Counted from the first letter of the stretch, positions 32,334 to 40,520 are shown. The stretch: DNA of 64,000 nucleotides from Nitratireductor soli (GCF_001050155.1 NZ_LFVY01000010.1:124001-188000); one strand, 5' to 3'. Notes: generated by a model from the sequence alone, not told the origin. Translations and numbers: made by a program.

Positions 32334-32503
32334 CAGTCGTTCTCGTCGAAGAGGAAATTCAACGCTGACACGATCTTTTCGGCGTCGTCTCGGCTTTTAC
32401 AGCGCGCTATTTCGGCGCCGTCGGCGGCACTGCGGCGCCGATCGAAAACACAGAACCAGTCTGTATGGGCGGGATGCCCGGGTTCGTAGAAATAGCGTTT
32501 CAT
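32333..32503 (-). CDS. Small hypothetical protein (56 aa)
   Basis: Reads MKRYFYEPGHPAHTDWFCVF then DRRRSAADGAEIARCKSRDD and a helical end. It starts at the ATGA that overlaps the GVFG end of the upstream gene and stops in an overlap with the methyltransferase ATG. Tight coupling on both sides supports it. Function unknown. Confidence 0.55.
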   Translation of the reverse strand: MKRYFYEPGHPAHTDWFCVFDRRRSAADGAEIARCKSRDDAEKIVSALNFLFDEND

Positions 32504-32748
32504 CCGAATACCCCTTCCGTCGTTTCGGGTTCATCGTCGATCACCAGCTCATTCGGCAGCACGCGCAAGGCTTTGCGGATCGCGTCGACTGGATCGGCGT
32601 CTATACCGATCAGCATGCGCGGGTCACTTGCCATGCCGGCGGTCGCTTTCCACACGAGACGCTTCTTGCTGTCATGAAAGGGCCGCAGATTGAGTTCCAG
32701 AAGACCATCCTTGTCGGAGGCTTCGCGCAGTTCCTGGTCGAAGGTCAA
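32500..32748 (-). CDS. Small hypothetical protein ending in EGVFG
   Basis: Encodes 82 residues from a TTG at 32748 that overlaps the previous stop (TTGA), with GAGG seven bases before. The body (LLELNLRPFHDSKKRLVWKA; DADPVDAIRKALRVLP) is alpha-beta. The C-terminus EGVFG is encoded by GAAGGGGTATTCGGATGA, which doubles as ribosome site and start of the next gene. Confidence 0.5.
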   Translation of the reverse strand: MTFDQELREASDKDGLLELNLRPFHDSKKRLVWKATAGMASDPRMLIGIDADPVDAIRKALRVLPNELVIDDEPETTEGVFG

Positions 32749-32942
32749 AGCAAACCCTCCTGCTCGAGCCACCAGTCGGCAACGATCAGATCGGTGTCGC
32801 CGACATCCAGCGTATCGCCTTCCAGGCACACGCTGCGGGGTATCCAGATTTCCTGGTCGTCGAGATCGACCAGGACGGCCGCGTCGGTCGCCCTGGTGAT
32901 TTCGGCCTCGATTGTCGTCTGTCCGAAGCCGTTGCGTTTCAT
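32745..32942 (-). CDS. Small hypothetical protein (65 aa)
   Basis: Begins [20 protein letters not shown] and continues [20 protein letters not shown], a beta-rich sequence with an acidic tryptophan-containing end. Its ATG lies inside the GCFG-ATGA junction of the GapR-like gene. The pattern is similar to small phage proteins of unknown role. Confidence 0.5.
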   Translation of the reverse strand: MKRNGFGQTTIEAEITRATDAAVLVDLDDQEIWIPRSVCLEGDTLDVGDTDLIVADWWLEQEGLL

Positions 32943-33223
32943 CCGAAGCACCCCATGCCCAGGGCAGTGCCGTAAAGCTCCAGCATCGCCATTTCTTCCT
33001 GAAGCTCGGCGGTGTCCTTCTTGCGCATGCGGACGATGGTCCGAACGGCCTTGGTATCGAAGCCAGTGCCCTTCATTTCGGCGTAGATTTCCTTGATGTC
33101 CAAGGCGATCGTCGCCTTCTCGTCTTCCAGGCGTTCGATGCGCTCGATGAAGGCGCGGAGCTGGCCAGCGGCCACTGTCTGGGCGTTGTCGCCGCCCTTG
33201 ATATCTGCCTTGTCGTCAGACAT
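32939..33223 (-). CDS. GapR-like DUF2312 nucleoid protein
   Basis: Encodes 94 residues with the DUF2312 pattern: [20 protein letters not shown], then [20 protein letters not shown] and [20 protein letters not shown]. GapR proteins are alphaproteobacterial DNA-binding factors that clamp overtwisted DNA ahead of replication and transcription. A phage copy next to ssDNA-binding and replication genes may support phage replication or compete with host GapR. Coupled to neighbours by short overlaps. Confidence 0.85.
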   Translation of the reverse strand: MSDDKADIKGGDNAQTVAAGQLRAFIERIERLEDEKATIALDIKEIYAEMKGTGFDTKAVRTIVRMRKKDTAELQEEMAMLELYGTALGMGCFG

Positions 33224-33560
33224 TGAAATCGCGCTCCAACCGCTCTAGAGCTTCGCTGATACGCGCCAACGTGCGGTATTGATCTGCCGCGCGGGATCGC
33301 ATCTGGTCGAGGAAGCCATCTGGCGCGCGTGGATCGCTGTCGGCGCTTCCGGAGCTCTCCGGCACAGAGCCGGTCAGTGCGTCGGCGACGCGCTCGATGC
33401 GAGCCGCAATCTGGACAGCGAACTCGGCGTTCTCGACAGTTGCCTTGTGCAGCAAGTCGCCGTGCGGTGTTTTCTGCGCGGTGCTGCAAGCAGACGCAGT
33501 ACGGAGAGCACCGCTGGTCAGGCTCATGCCGCCTGGTGAATAATCTTTCTCCACGATCAT
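33216..33560 (-). CDS. Hypothetical helical protein
   Basis: Encodes 114 residues from the ATG at 33560 (AGGA five bases before); the frame is open to a TTG at 33623 that begins with the TTDET leader-type sequence. The C-terminal half is helical ([38 protein letters not shown]). Function unknown. Ends in a short overlap with the GapR-like gene. Confidence 0.5.
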   Translation of the reverse strand: MIVEKDYSPGGMSLTSGALRTASACSTAQKTPHGDLLHKATVENAEFAVQIAARIERVADALTGSVPESSGSADSDPRAPDGFLDQMRSRAADQYRTLARISEALERLERDFNV

Positions 33561-33633
33561 TTCCTTCCTGGGGTTGAGGACGATGACCGATAGCCGGTCA
33601 TCGTCCGTTTCGTCAGTCGTCAAAACTTACAGT

Positions 33634-34269
33634 TCAGCCAAAAAGACCGCCAGCGCCGGCGCCGGATTTCGTTTCCGAAGGCGCCTCGCCTTCGTCTTCG
33701 ATCTTCTCGTGCCACTTCTCCGGGTCGATACCGCCAGAGCCGCCGAGGCGTTCGCCTTCGCCCTTTTTCTGGAAATACTCGATGCCGAAGGAGACTCCGT
33801 TGCCGTTCTTCGGGTTGTACCAGGAGAAGGCGTTGATGACCGCGAAGCCGCGGCAGCCCGAATAGACCTCTTCCTCGGTCGCCGGGATATTCGGATCCTT
33901 GTAGCGGACGACCGGCGCCTTGTTCGACGTGACACGGATGAAGAACTTGCCTTCGCCCATGCCGGGGTGCAGTTCGCCCGTTTCCTTGTTGCGGGCTTCC
34001 TTGCCCGTTCCCGACAGGAGCGGCGACTTGATCAGGCCGTCCTTGGCCATCTGGATGCCCTTTTCGCCCCACTCGGCGGTGATGACCTGGGCGATCTCCT
34101 TCTCCAGAACGAGCCTTGCCGCCTCGTCGAAAATCAAGGTGCAATCCCAACTCTCGCGTTTGCTGCCGTCGTCGCTCTCACGGGTGCGCGACTTGAACAG
34201 CCCGAAGGCGAAGGACACGGTGCAGTCCGGTGTTCTGAAGGGCTCACCACGAGCCATTTTCTTAGCCAT
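33634..34269 (-). CDS. Enc34-type single-stranded DNA-binding protein (DUF2815)
   Basis: Encodes 211 residues with GGAG eight bases before the ATG. It has the DUF2815/Enc34 features: GKFFIRVTSNKAPVVRYKD, CRGFAVINAFSWYNPKNGNG and a conserved aromatic core (VSFGIEYFQKKGEGERLGG). The C-terminus is flexible and acidic (EKIEDEGEAPSETKSG) and ends GGLFG, like the acidic tails through which SSBs recruit partners. It lies beside a RecB-like nuclease, as usual for this family. Confidence 0.85.
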   Translation of the reverse strand: MAKKMARGEPFRTPDCTVSFAFGLFKSRTRESDDGSKRESWDCTLIFDEAARLVLEKEIAQVITAEWGEKGIQMAKDGLIKSPLLSGTGKEARNKETGELHPGMGEGKFFIRVTSNKAPVVRYKDPNIPATEEEVYSGCRGFAVINAFSWYNPKNGNGVSFGIEYFQKKGEGERLGGSGGIDPEKWHEKIEDEGEAPSETKSGAGAGGLFG

Positions 34270-34286
34270 CTCTCAGTTTCTCCGTT

Positions 34287-35537
34287 TCACTGTTGAGGTT
34301 CGAAGTGTTTCTGCGCGACCGTCTTTGCCGGCGGCCGCGAAGTCTTGTCGACGGACACCAGATTGGTTCCGGTGATCGGTCGTTCGACGAAAGGAACGAT
34401 CATGTCCTTCCGTTTTGCTCCGAGCAGCTTGTCCATCTGCGCAGGCGATTTCAGTTTTGGGTCTGCGTAGATGGCGCTTTCGTCCAGTCCAAGCTCAGCC
34501 ATAAGACGCGCGGCGAGGGCTGGATCGTCCACCCACTTCCGGTTTCCGATCTTCTCGGAAAGCTGGTAGCCGGGGATTTCAACACCGGTCTCGGCCTGGG
34601 CGTGAGCATAGGCGCGGCGGGCCTTGATCCAGTCCTCCAGCATCGGGATCATGTCGAGATCACGGGCCAGAGCCTCGGGCGACGTGTCCAGCGCCGAATT
34701 GCCGATACGGGGCTGGTCCAGATCGTCGAACCAGACAGCGGCTACGTCCATAGCGCCCTTTCGGAGCGCCGGGCATGTGCCTTCGGCAGGGCAGAACGTG
34801 CATTTGCCGGGGGTCAGCCATTTCTCGGCCCACGCGTCCAGCTTGACGCTGTTGCCGCCCGCCGCTTCGTATTCGTCCATGGCCTGCTTCGACCGTTTCA
34901 TGGATTTCAGCAAATCGGCGGTCCAGGCCACCAGATCGGCGACATGGAAGGTCTCGGAACGGATACGGCCGTCCTTGTGCGGCGCGCGGGGCTGGACGAT
35001 CGTGACCTTGACGGTCTCCACGTCCAGATCCTGGTGGTGCAGGAGCGCGCCGAGCCCATAGGTGCGGAGCTGCGGATTGTCCTTCACGTCGACGACGCCC
35101 ATACCATTTTTCAGGTCAACGATTTCGAGGGTCTGGGTTGCTTCGTCATACGTCACGAAATCGCCCGTGCCGCCCGCGTCGAATGGCGGGTTCAGGTCGC
35201 CGAGCGAGAAACGCTCTTCGATCCAATACCAGACGGGCGGGTGCATGAATTGCCGGCAGTAGTCGACATATTCCTGCGCCGAGTTGACCAGTTCTTCATC
35301 GATCGTGATCTCGTGCGCCTTGGTCTTCTCGACGGTATCGAGAAAGGCCGAGGCGTCGACACCTTCGGTCAGGCACTTCTCGGCAATCTGGTGACAGGCC
35401 GTGCCGCGCGCGGCGTGGATGCTTTCCTTGTCGGGCGGGGCGAACTGCGCCAGTGTCAGCGCGCCGGCGCAATGGACGTTGCGGGCGGTCGAAGACGCCG
35501 ACCAGGTGGCGTGTTCCCGGATGCCGTGGTCAACCAT
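34287..35537 (-). CDS. DUF2800 RecB-family exonuclease
   Basis: Encodes 416 residues from the ATG at 35537. The N-terminus AGALTLAQFAPPDKESIHAA leads into a HxxxE region (ARGTACHQIAEKCL). The nuclease core is FDAGGTGDFVTYDEATQTLE followed by IVDLKNG, a PD-(D/E)XK arrangement with D, D and K. The Cys cluster (GKCTFCPAEGTCPAL) may bind an iron-sulphur cluster as in AddB/RecB-like nucleases. It probably works with the Enc34 protein in recombination or end processing. Confidence 0.8.
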   Translation of the reverse strand: MVDHGIREHATWSASSTARNVHCAGALTLAQFAPPDKESIHAARGTACHQIAEKCLTEGVDASAFLDTVEKTKAHEITIDEELVNSAQEYVDYCRQFMHPPVWYWIEERFSLGDLNPPFDAGGTGDFVTYDEATQTLEIVDLKNGMGVVDVKDNPQLRTYGLGALLHHQDLDVETVKVTIVQPRAPHKDGRIRSETFHVADLVAWTADLLKSMKRSKQAMDEYEAAGGNSVKLDAWAEKWLTPGKCTFCPAEGTCPALRKGAMDVAAVWFDDLDQPRIGNSALDTSPEALARDLDMIPMLEDWIKARRAYAHAQAETGVEIPGYQLSEKIGNRKWVDDPALAARLMAELGLDESAIYADPKLKSPAQMDKLLGAKRKDMIVPFVERPITGTNLVSVDKTSRPPAKTVAQKHFEPQQ

Positions 35538-35739
35538 CGGTTTTTGCCTTTGATTTCTGCAAGTTCGCAGCAACATGCGCGCCATGGATGGCGTGCGCAC
35601 AGTGCGCGAGGATATACCAGTCTTCACGAATGAATTTGCGAAGGTCATCCGCCGTCACGTCTACGCTGAAACGCGAGTTGATGAGATGCTGCATAATTTC
35701 AACGGCTCGCTTTTCGGGTATTTCGCCGATAACGCCCAT
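35530..35739 (-). CDS. Small hypothetical protein (69 aa)
   Basis: Reads MGVIGEIPEKRAVEIMQHLI and DDLRKFIREDWYILAHCAHA, mainly helical with a basic end. It overlaps the nuclease start by eight bases. No family is recognised. Confidence 0.5.
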   Translation of the reverse strand: MGVIGEIPEKRAVEIMQHLINSRFSVDVTADDLRKFIREDWYILAHCAHAIHGAHVAANLQKSKAKTDG

Positions 35740-35748
35740 GGTCGTCTC

Positions 35749-36828
35749 CTAGCGCTTGAATGGATTTTTGGCGATGGCTTCGTCAATGCCGGCAACGGCC
35801 TTGGCGTAGCCGTCTTCTGGCACCTGCGACAGCTTAGCCACATCCTTGCCGAACAGCAGCGCGAAGACCTTCGGGCAATCCTCCATCGTGAACGGCATGG
35901 CGTTCATGTCGGTGTCCTGGCCGTCGAACCTCTTGGCGTAGCGCAGCATCGCCTTCTGCACGTCGGCCTTCGCTGCCGTCGGCTCGGGGTCGGCCTTCTT
36001 CTCGCGGCGATCGAGCGAAGCCGGGATGTCGCCAAGCTCATCGACTTTGGCTTCCGTCGCCGCGCGAACGCGTTTCACCATTTCGGGGATGTTGTCTTCC
36101 TCGACTTCGTGGATGCCGCAGCCGATCAGACCGTCTTCGGCGCAGAGCGCGACAGCCGCCGCCATGCCGTGCTTCTTCTGGTAGGCGCCCACGGCGCGGC
36201 GTAGTTCGTCGATTGGCGCCAGCCCACCATTGGCTTCCGTCTCGGCCGCTTCGTCGGCGGTGTCTTGCGCGATCGTCTCTGCGTCGTCCTCGGGGCCGAC
36301 ACGCTCTTCGCCGGTCGAGATGGAAGGCTTGTCGCCGGAGTCGGGCATCTCCTTGAGTGACGCTTCGGCGGCTGCGCGTCCGTGTTCGGAGATGACTGCG
36401 TTCAGCTTCTCAAGCGAGACGCCTTTTTCAGCGGCGAAGGCTTCCCATGCATCATCGTCGGTCTTCTCGGCGCTGTTGCGGCGCTTGTTGCCTTCGGAGG
36501 GAGCGCCAATCGGACGCGTATCGAGTTCAGCGATTTCAGTGACATTTACGCTGCCATCGTCTGCCTTTTCCACCTTCGCTATGACGGTGCGGTCACTGCC
36601 TGGCTCGGCGAAGTCAACGCCCACAGCTCGTGGGTCAACGCGGGCGCCATACTGTTCGGTTCTCCACGTCTCGTTGGGTTCGCGGCTAATGCCATCCGGC
36701 CCGCGCGCCCTAATCTCTTCCGCCTCTTCGGGACTGATCGTCGCCACGCGCGGAGCGCCGAGAAGCTGGCGCATCTTGCCCAACACTTCTTCGCCGGTCT
36801 CGCCGTGAATTTTGATTTCGATGCTCAT
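35749..36828 (-). CDS. Hypothetical acidic phage protein
   Basis: Encodes 359 residues. The N-terminal region has EIKIHGETGEEVLGKMRQLL, a frequent start in phage proteins of this genomic position. The centre (about 110-200) is acidic and disordered. The C-terminal 150 residues are helical (DELRRAVGAYQKKHGMAAAV; KADVQKAMLRYAKRFDGQD) and end with IDEAIAKNPFKR. It may be a recombination-associated factor, since homologues sit beside Enc34 and DUF2800 genes; this is inference. Confidence 0.55.
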   Translation of the reverse strand: MSIEIKIHGETGEEVLGKMRQLLGAPRVATISPEEAEEIRARGPDGISREPNETWRTEQYGARVDPRAVGVDFAEPGSDRTVIAKVEKADDGSVNVTEIAELDTRPIGAPSEGNKRRNSAEKTDDDAWEAFAAEKGVSLEKLNAVISEHGRAAAEASLKEMPDSGDKPSISTGEERVGPEDDAETIAQDTADEAAETEANGGLAPIDELRRAVGAYQKKHGMAAAVALCAEDGLIGCGIHEVEEDNIPEMVKRVRAATEAKVDELGDIPASLDRREKKADPEPTAAKADVQKAMLRYAKRFDGQDTDMNAMPFTMEDCPKVFALLFGKDVAKLSQVPEDGYAKAVAGIDEAIAKNPFKR

Positions 36829-36842
36829 TAAGTCTCTCCTTG

Positions 36843-37361
36843 TTATCTTAGGTGTGGCCAGCGTTTCCGCGTTCTGATCGAACAGGCGGTGGAAACGGCT
36901 ATCGCGTAGTCGTCCGCGATTTCTTGGAGAGCCCGCGTGTCGGCGCGGATCGCGCGCACTTCGGGCTCGGTGAGCCTTGCTTGATTGTTGGCGGATCCCT
37001 GCTGGTCAGCCGATACTTTTCGGCCTTTGCTCAGCATGTCCTGCATGTTCGCCGTGTCGTCACCGAGAAACAGGTGGCGCGGGTTGGCACACGGCCTGTT
37101 GTCGCAGTGGTGGAGCACGAGAGGACCGCTTTTGCGAGCGCGCCCTAGATCGACGCCGTAGTGGATTTCGAAGGCCACGCGGTGCACATAGTCACACCGG
37201 CCCCCTTGCGCCCTGGACCGGGTAATTTGGCCATAGCCGTTGTCTACACAGTAGCCCGTCCACACCCAGCAATCGCCGTTTGGGCCGTGACCGGGTGTTT
37301 TATCGACCTTAGCCCACAGCCGCTTTTCTAGCGGGGGGTAGGTTCTGCCGCGACCGCTCAT
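36843..37361 (-). CDS. HNH endonuclease
   Basis: Encodes 172 residues from the ATG at 37361, in an ATGA overlap with the helicase gene. A CWVWTGYCVDNGYGQITRSR start, DYVHRVAFEIHYGVDL and GPLVLHHCDNRPCANPRHLF give a HNH/zinc core of the homing type, followed by ADQQGSANNQARLTEPEVRA, a DNA-binding repeat. Probably a selfish nuclease inserted downstream of the helicase gene. Confidence 0.8.
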   Translation of the reverse strand: MSGRGRTYPPLEKRLWAKVDKTPGHGPNGDCWVWTGYCVDNGYGQITRSRAQGGRCDYVHRVAFEIHYGVDLGRARKSGPLVLHHCDNRPCANPRHLFLGDDTANMQDMLSKGRKVSADQQGSANNQARLTEPEVRAIRADTRALQEIADDYAIAVSTACSIRTRKRWPHLR

Positions 37362-38722
37362 TTTAAAACCTCGCGGATAGCTGACCATTTGCGGAGCAGG
37401 ATGTTTTGCAGTGCGTCGTCGATGGAGCCGTCTAAAGTCGCCACCCTGACGAGAGGCTTTTTCGTTTGCGCGTGATTGCAAATTCGCAAAGCCATCTGCT
37501 TCATTTGAGCAGGCGTGAATGAGCTTTCGACGAAGATCAGGTTGGCCGACGCGGACAGGTCGATCGCCTCGCCGGCGGCTTGGATCTGCGCCAGAAACAC
37601 GCGCGTCTTCGGATCGCGCCGAAACCGCTCTTCGTTCTCCGTCCGTTTGTCAGCCGATGTCGCACCGTCAATACCGACAACACCGTACTTGGAAAGGCCG
37701 TCGAGCAGGAGCGCGCCCACGTCCTTGTGCCAGTACGCCAGCACGATCTTGTCGAGCGCGCCGTCCAGTTCTTCTTTCACCGCGTCGACCACAAGCCCGG
37801 CTTTGATCTCGCCGGTCAGGCGGCGCAGCGGACCCATATGCATCTCGAGCGCAGCGCGGTCGCCGCTCTTCGCCGCTTCCAGGATCGCGCCGGCTTTCTT
37901 CTGGTCGACGATTTCCGCCGGCAACGTCTTCGGTGCGATCAGCGGCATCGTTTCGTAATCCGGCTCCATGATGCCGACGTCGGCCTGGGTCCGTTGCAAA
38001 AAGATACCGGCGACGCGGGCATTGAGTTCTTCCAGGTTCCGGCCTTCAACGAACACGTCGATGTAGCGGGCGAAATAGCCATGGCCGATTTTCATGGGCC
38101 GCATCTTGCAATAGCGTGCGATGAAGTCGCTCTGCCGGGTCACGTCCGTCGGGCCAAAAGCCGTCGTCAGGCGCTCACGGAACAAGGCCCGCAGCATCGG
38201 GTAGGCGTCAGCCGGGGAGTTGGGCAGCGGCGTGCCGGTTAGGCACCACATGCGGCCTGTTGTGTTCGTCATGGCGCTGGTCTTGTTGAGCGTCAGACCG
38301 TCGTCGATCAGCGTGCCGTACAGGGCCTGCGTGCGCTTCGCCGTGAAGGATTTTGCGTTGTGGGCCTCGTCGGGGATGATCAAGTCCCATTTGCGCTTCA
38401 GCAATTCGACGCGCAGCTTCGGCTGCGAGAGACCGGCCCACCCGATGATCGCGCAGGGCGTCTTCGGGTCCAGCTTCTTGCCGCCGAGCATGACCTGGAC
38501 GCCACGATCGAAAGCCGACCAGTTCTGCATGCCGGTTTTCCAAACACCGCGGCCCGATGCCGTCGTGACGATCAGGATCGTCTCGGCCATGAGATAATCA
38601 GCCGCCATGATCGACGAGCCGGTTTTCCCAACGCGCGGGAGATCGGCCAGAAGCGCATAGTCTCTGGATGCGAGGAATTTGGCGCCGCTCAACTGCGTCG
38701 GCTTTGGAAGCATGGTCGTCAT
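37358..38722 (-). CDS. SNF2-type superfamily 2 helicase
   Basis: Encodes 454 residues. Walker A-like ADLPRVGKTGSS, DEAH box IIPDEAHNAKSF, motif III CLTGTPLPNSPADAYP, and the C-terminal helicase motifs around IVLAYWHKDVGALLLDGL and IFVESSFTPAQMKQMALRIC. Phage SNF2-like proteins take part in replication restart or recombination. AAAGG precedes the ATG by six bases, and a promoter lies just upstream. It is followed by the overlapping HNH gene. Confidence 0.85.
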   Translation of the reverse strand: MTTMLPKPTQLSGAKFLASRDYALLADLPRVGKTGSSIMAADYLMAETILIVTTASGRGVWKTGMQNWSAFDRGVQVMLGGKKLDPKTPCAIIGWAGLSQPKLRVELLKRKWDLIIPDEAHNAKSFTAKRTQALYGTLIDDGLTLNKTSAMTNTTGRMWCLTGTPLPNSPADAYPMLRALFRERLTTAFGPTDVTRQSDFIARYCKMRPMKIGHGYFARYIDVFVEGRNLEELNARVAGIFLQRTQADVGIMEPDYETMPLIAPKTLPAEIVDQKKAGAILEAAKSGDRAALEMHMGPLRRLTGEIKAGLVVDAVKEELDGALDKIVLAYWHKDVGALLLDGLSKYGVVGIDGATSADKRTENEERFRRDPKTRVFLAQIQAAGEAIDLSASANLIFVESSFTPAQMKQMALRICNHAQTKKPLVRVATLDGSIDDALQNILLRKWSAIREVLK

Positions 38723-38772
38723 GGGTGGCCTTTCCAGCCCGGTAGTCCGTAGCGTCCGTTTCGTCAGTCGTA

Positions 38773-38801
38773 ACTATGGACGCGACTTACAAAATGGTCA
38801 A
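38773..38801 (-). promoter_or_regulatory. Candidate promoter of the helicase gene
   Basis: TTGACC (38796-38801), 17-base spacer, CATAGT (38773-38778), within the end of the preceding gene. Just downstream is ACGACTGACGAAACGGACG, which also occurs before the gene at 33216, flanked by GCGTCC/GGACGC arms. Confidence 0.5.
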
Positions 38802-39034
38802 GCGAGAGATTTTGCCAGGTACGAAATGAAGGACGCGGCGGTCTCCCGGTGCATCAAAAAGTGTTGCGTTCGACCGTTGACGACCAGCGACACTTTGACG
38901 TTTTCGCCAGACACGGCTTTTGCCGTGGCCAGATCAACAATCGGAGGCGTGGGCTGCATTACGCCTTCGGTCTCCCGCGCCCTCGCCGCGATACGCGCCG
39001 CATGGTCTTCAAAAGGATCGTGAAGTCTGGTCAT
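38798..39034 (-). CDS. Small hypothetical protein (78 aa)
   Basis: Starts MTRLHDPFEDHAARIAARAR and has a beta segment (NVKVSLVVNGRTQHFLMHRE) with a final helix. The ATG is in the GVFG-ATGA junction of the RusA gene. No recognised function. Confidence 0.5.
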   Translation of the reverse strand: MTRLHDPFEDHAARIAARARETEGVMQPTPPIVDLATAKAVSGENVKVSLVVNGRTQHFLMHRETAASFISYLAKSLA

Positions 39035-39456
39035 CCGAATACTCCTTCCGTTTCTATCTCCGTGACCCTCGCGATGAAGGCCGGCGCGTCGTGGTAAATC
39101 TTTCGCACATGGCCGTCGACGATTTGGCTGTCATCCGTCCAAACGATCAGGTTGAGCGCGTCGAGCATCTTCGCGAAATTATCCCAATCGGGTTTCTTCG
39201 TCGGGCGTTCTCTGCCAGCCCGGGCCGCCGCTTGCCACTTCTTCGGCTTCGATACCGGAATTGGCATGCGTATCTCGATGTAGACTGCCAGCGGCCCTTC
39301 AAGCAGTGGCCGACCAGCCATGGCCGTCTGGGCCGCAAGTGACAGTCGATCCTCAAAACGTACGGTTCGCTCCGGGGTGTACGCTCGGCCGGTCTCTTTG
39401 ACGAAACGCGGCCTGCCCTTTCCGACCGGCGCCCCTGCCAGGACGATCTCGATCAT
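39031..39456 (-). CDS. rusA: RusA-type Holliday junction resolvase
   Basis: Encodes 141 residues from the ATG at 39456. MIEIVLAGAPVGKGRPRF is the typical RusA start (PVGKGRPR). KKPDWDNFAKMLDALNLIVW followed by TDDSQIVDGHVRK carries the catalytic acidic residues (D in PDxDN, DD in WTDDSQI). It cuts branched replication and recombination intermediates. Ends EGVFG, whose codons double as the ribosome site of the next gene. Confidence 0.9.
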   Translation of the reverse strand: MIEIVLAGAPVGKGRPRFVKETGRAYTPERTVRFEDRLSLAAQTAMAGRPLLEGPLAVYIEIRMPIPVSKPKKWQAAARAGRERPTKKPDWDNFAKMLDALNLIVWTDDSQIVDGHVRKIYHDAPAFIARVTEIETEGVFG

Positions 39457-39680
39457 TTGACAGGCGCTATCCCGCCGACGGCGCTGCACCGTATCTGGTG
39501 TTTGTCGATCAACGCCCGGCATCGCTTGCGCAGCCCATCGTGATCGGTGTACAGCGCCACCACGTCGAGCTCTTCCAGCAGATCCGCGGTGGCGTCGTCA
39601 TCGCCGTTTCGCACGGCCTGGTGAAGCTCGTGTGCGGCGGCCCAATACATTCGACATTCTGCGTCAGCTTTGTTGCTCAT
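39453..39680 (-). CDS. Small hypothetical helical protein
   Basis: Encodes 75 residues from the ATG at 39680, overlapping the end of the Cro-like gene by 17 bases. Highly helical and acidic (MYWAAAHELHQAVRNGDDDA; ATADLLEELDVVALYTDHDG). No family recognised. It is second in the early operon. Confidence 0.5.
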   Translation of the reverse strand: MSNKADAECRMYWAAAHELHQAVRNGDDDATADLLEELDVVALYTDHDGLRKRCRALIDKHQIRCSAVGGIAPVK

Positions 39681-39912
39681 TTTCACCCGCCTCGAAGTTT
39701 GAAAATTCGATGATGCTCACTGGCCTGCCCCGTTCGATCTCGACGATCGCAAGAAGCGAGGGCAGGTAGTCACTCGGGATGCTGTTGCGTTGGAACCACT
39801 TGTCGACAGCGGCCAGGCGTGGAGCCGGCATCCCGTAGGCTTGCAACCGTGTGACGACGTTCTGCGACGTTTGGAAATTCTTAACCAAAAAACGTTTTGC
39901 CGAGAAAGTCAT
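39664..39912 (-). CDS. Cro/CII-like small regulator (predicted)
   Basis: Encodes 82 residues from the ATG at 39912. MTFSAKRFLVKNFQTSQNVV, TRLQAYGMPAPRLAAVDKWF and RNSIPSDYLPSLLAIVEIER fit a helix-turn-helix like small phage Cro-type proteins. It is the first gene rightward of the divergent promoters, opposite the XRE repressor, the classical Cro position. Ends NEQQS. Role inferred from position and HTH-like pattern. Confidence 0.6.
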   Translation of the reverse strand: MTFSAKRFLVKNFQTSQNVVTRLQAYGMPAPRLAAVDKWFQRNSIPSDYLPSLLAIVEIERGRPVSIIEFSNFEAGENEQQS

Positions 39913-39946
39913 AGGTTGGTTTGTCCGCTGTCCGTCTGTTTCGGTT

Positions 39947-39975
39947 AACCTAAATCGACAAATCGTCCGCGTCAA
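39947..39975 (-). promoter_or_regulatory. Early promoter (Cro side) in the immunity region
   Basis: TTGACG (39970-39975), 17-base spacer, TAGGTT (39947-39952), reading into the Cro-like gene. The start of the spacer (CGGACG) is shared with the promoters at 19486 and 27994. A GACAATTTGTC palindrome lies just upstream at 39987-39997. Confidence 0.65.
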
Positions 39976-39997
39976 TGCCAAAGTTGGACAATTTGTC

Positions 39998-40026
39998 TTG
40001 CGGCCTTCATAAATGAACGCTACATT
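39998..40026 (+). promoter_or_regulatory. Repressor promoter in the immunity region
   Basis: TTGCGG (39998-40003), 17-base spacer, TACATT (40021-40026). An AACGACATAC operator-like copy lies in the leader at 40043-40052, suggesting autoregulation. Confidence 0.55.
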
Positions 40027-40085
40027 CAACATACAGACGACGAACGACATACGTCTGAGAGACGGATCATAAACAGGAGAGCCGG

Positions 40086-40520
40086 ATGGCTAGGAAAGAC
40101 CGAACCCATATCGTTAACGACGCAGTGAAGAACGGTGACAGCAAGACGGTCAAATACCTCACCAAGGAGGAATTTGGTCGGCGAATTTACAATATGATGC
40201 TGGAAAAGGGGTGGCGGCAATCGGACCTCGCTCGCCGTTCCGGACTAACCAAGGACAGCGTTTCGACATACGTTCGCGGCAAGGCGTTTCCTACGCCAGC
40301 CAGTGTCGCCAAGCTCGCGTCCGCGTTCGGTGCTCCGGCCGAAGAGATTTTCCCCAATCACGTCCACAACGCGATCGTGGAAGACACGCCTGATTTCGAG
40401 CTGAAGGTCAGTCCCGGCGACACCACCAAGGCTTGGCTGCGGATCAACCGCCAGGTCAGGTTCGACACCGCGGCGAAGATCGCAGAAATGTTGGCTGAAG
40501 ATGCTGCTAACCGAGATTGA
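40086..40520 (+). CDS. XRE-family repressor (CI-like)
   Basis: Encodes 144 residues with CAGGAG before the ATG. Residues about 30-85 form an XRE helix-turn-helix: YNMMLEKGWRQSDLARRSG then LTKDSVSTYVRGKAFPTPAS. The C-terminal part has FELKVSPGDTTKAWLRINRQ and ends in a helix, possibly the oligomerisation region, without an LexA-type protease. Divergent from the Cro-like gene. Likely lysogeny repressor acting on the ACGACATAC family. Confidence 0.8.
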   Translation: MARKDRTHIVNDAVKNGDSKTVKYLTKEEFGRRIYNMMLEKGWRQSDLARRSGLTKDSVSTYVRGKAFPTPASVAKLASAFGAPAEEIFPNHVHNAIVEDTPDFELKVSPGDTTKAWLRINRQVRFDTAAKIAEMLAEDAANRD

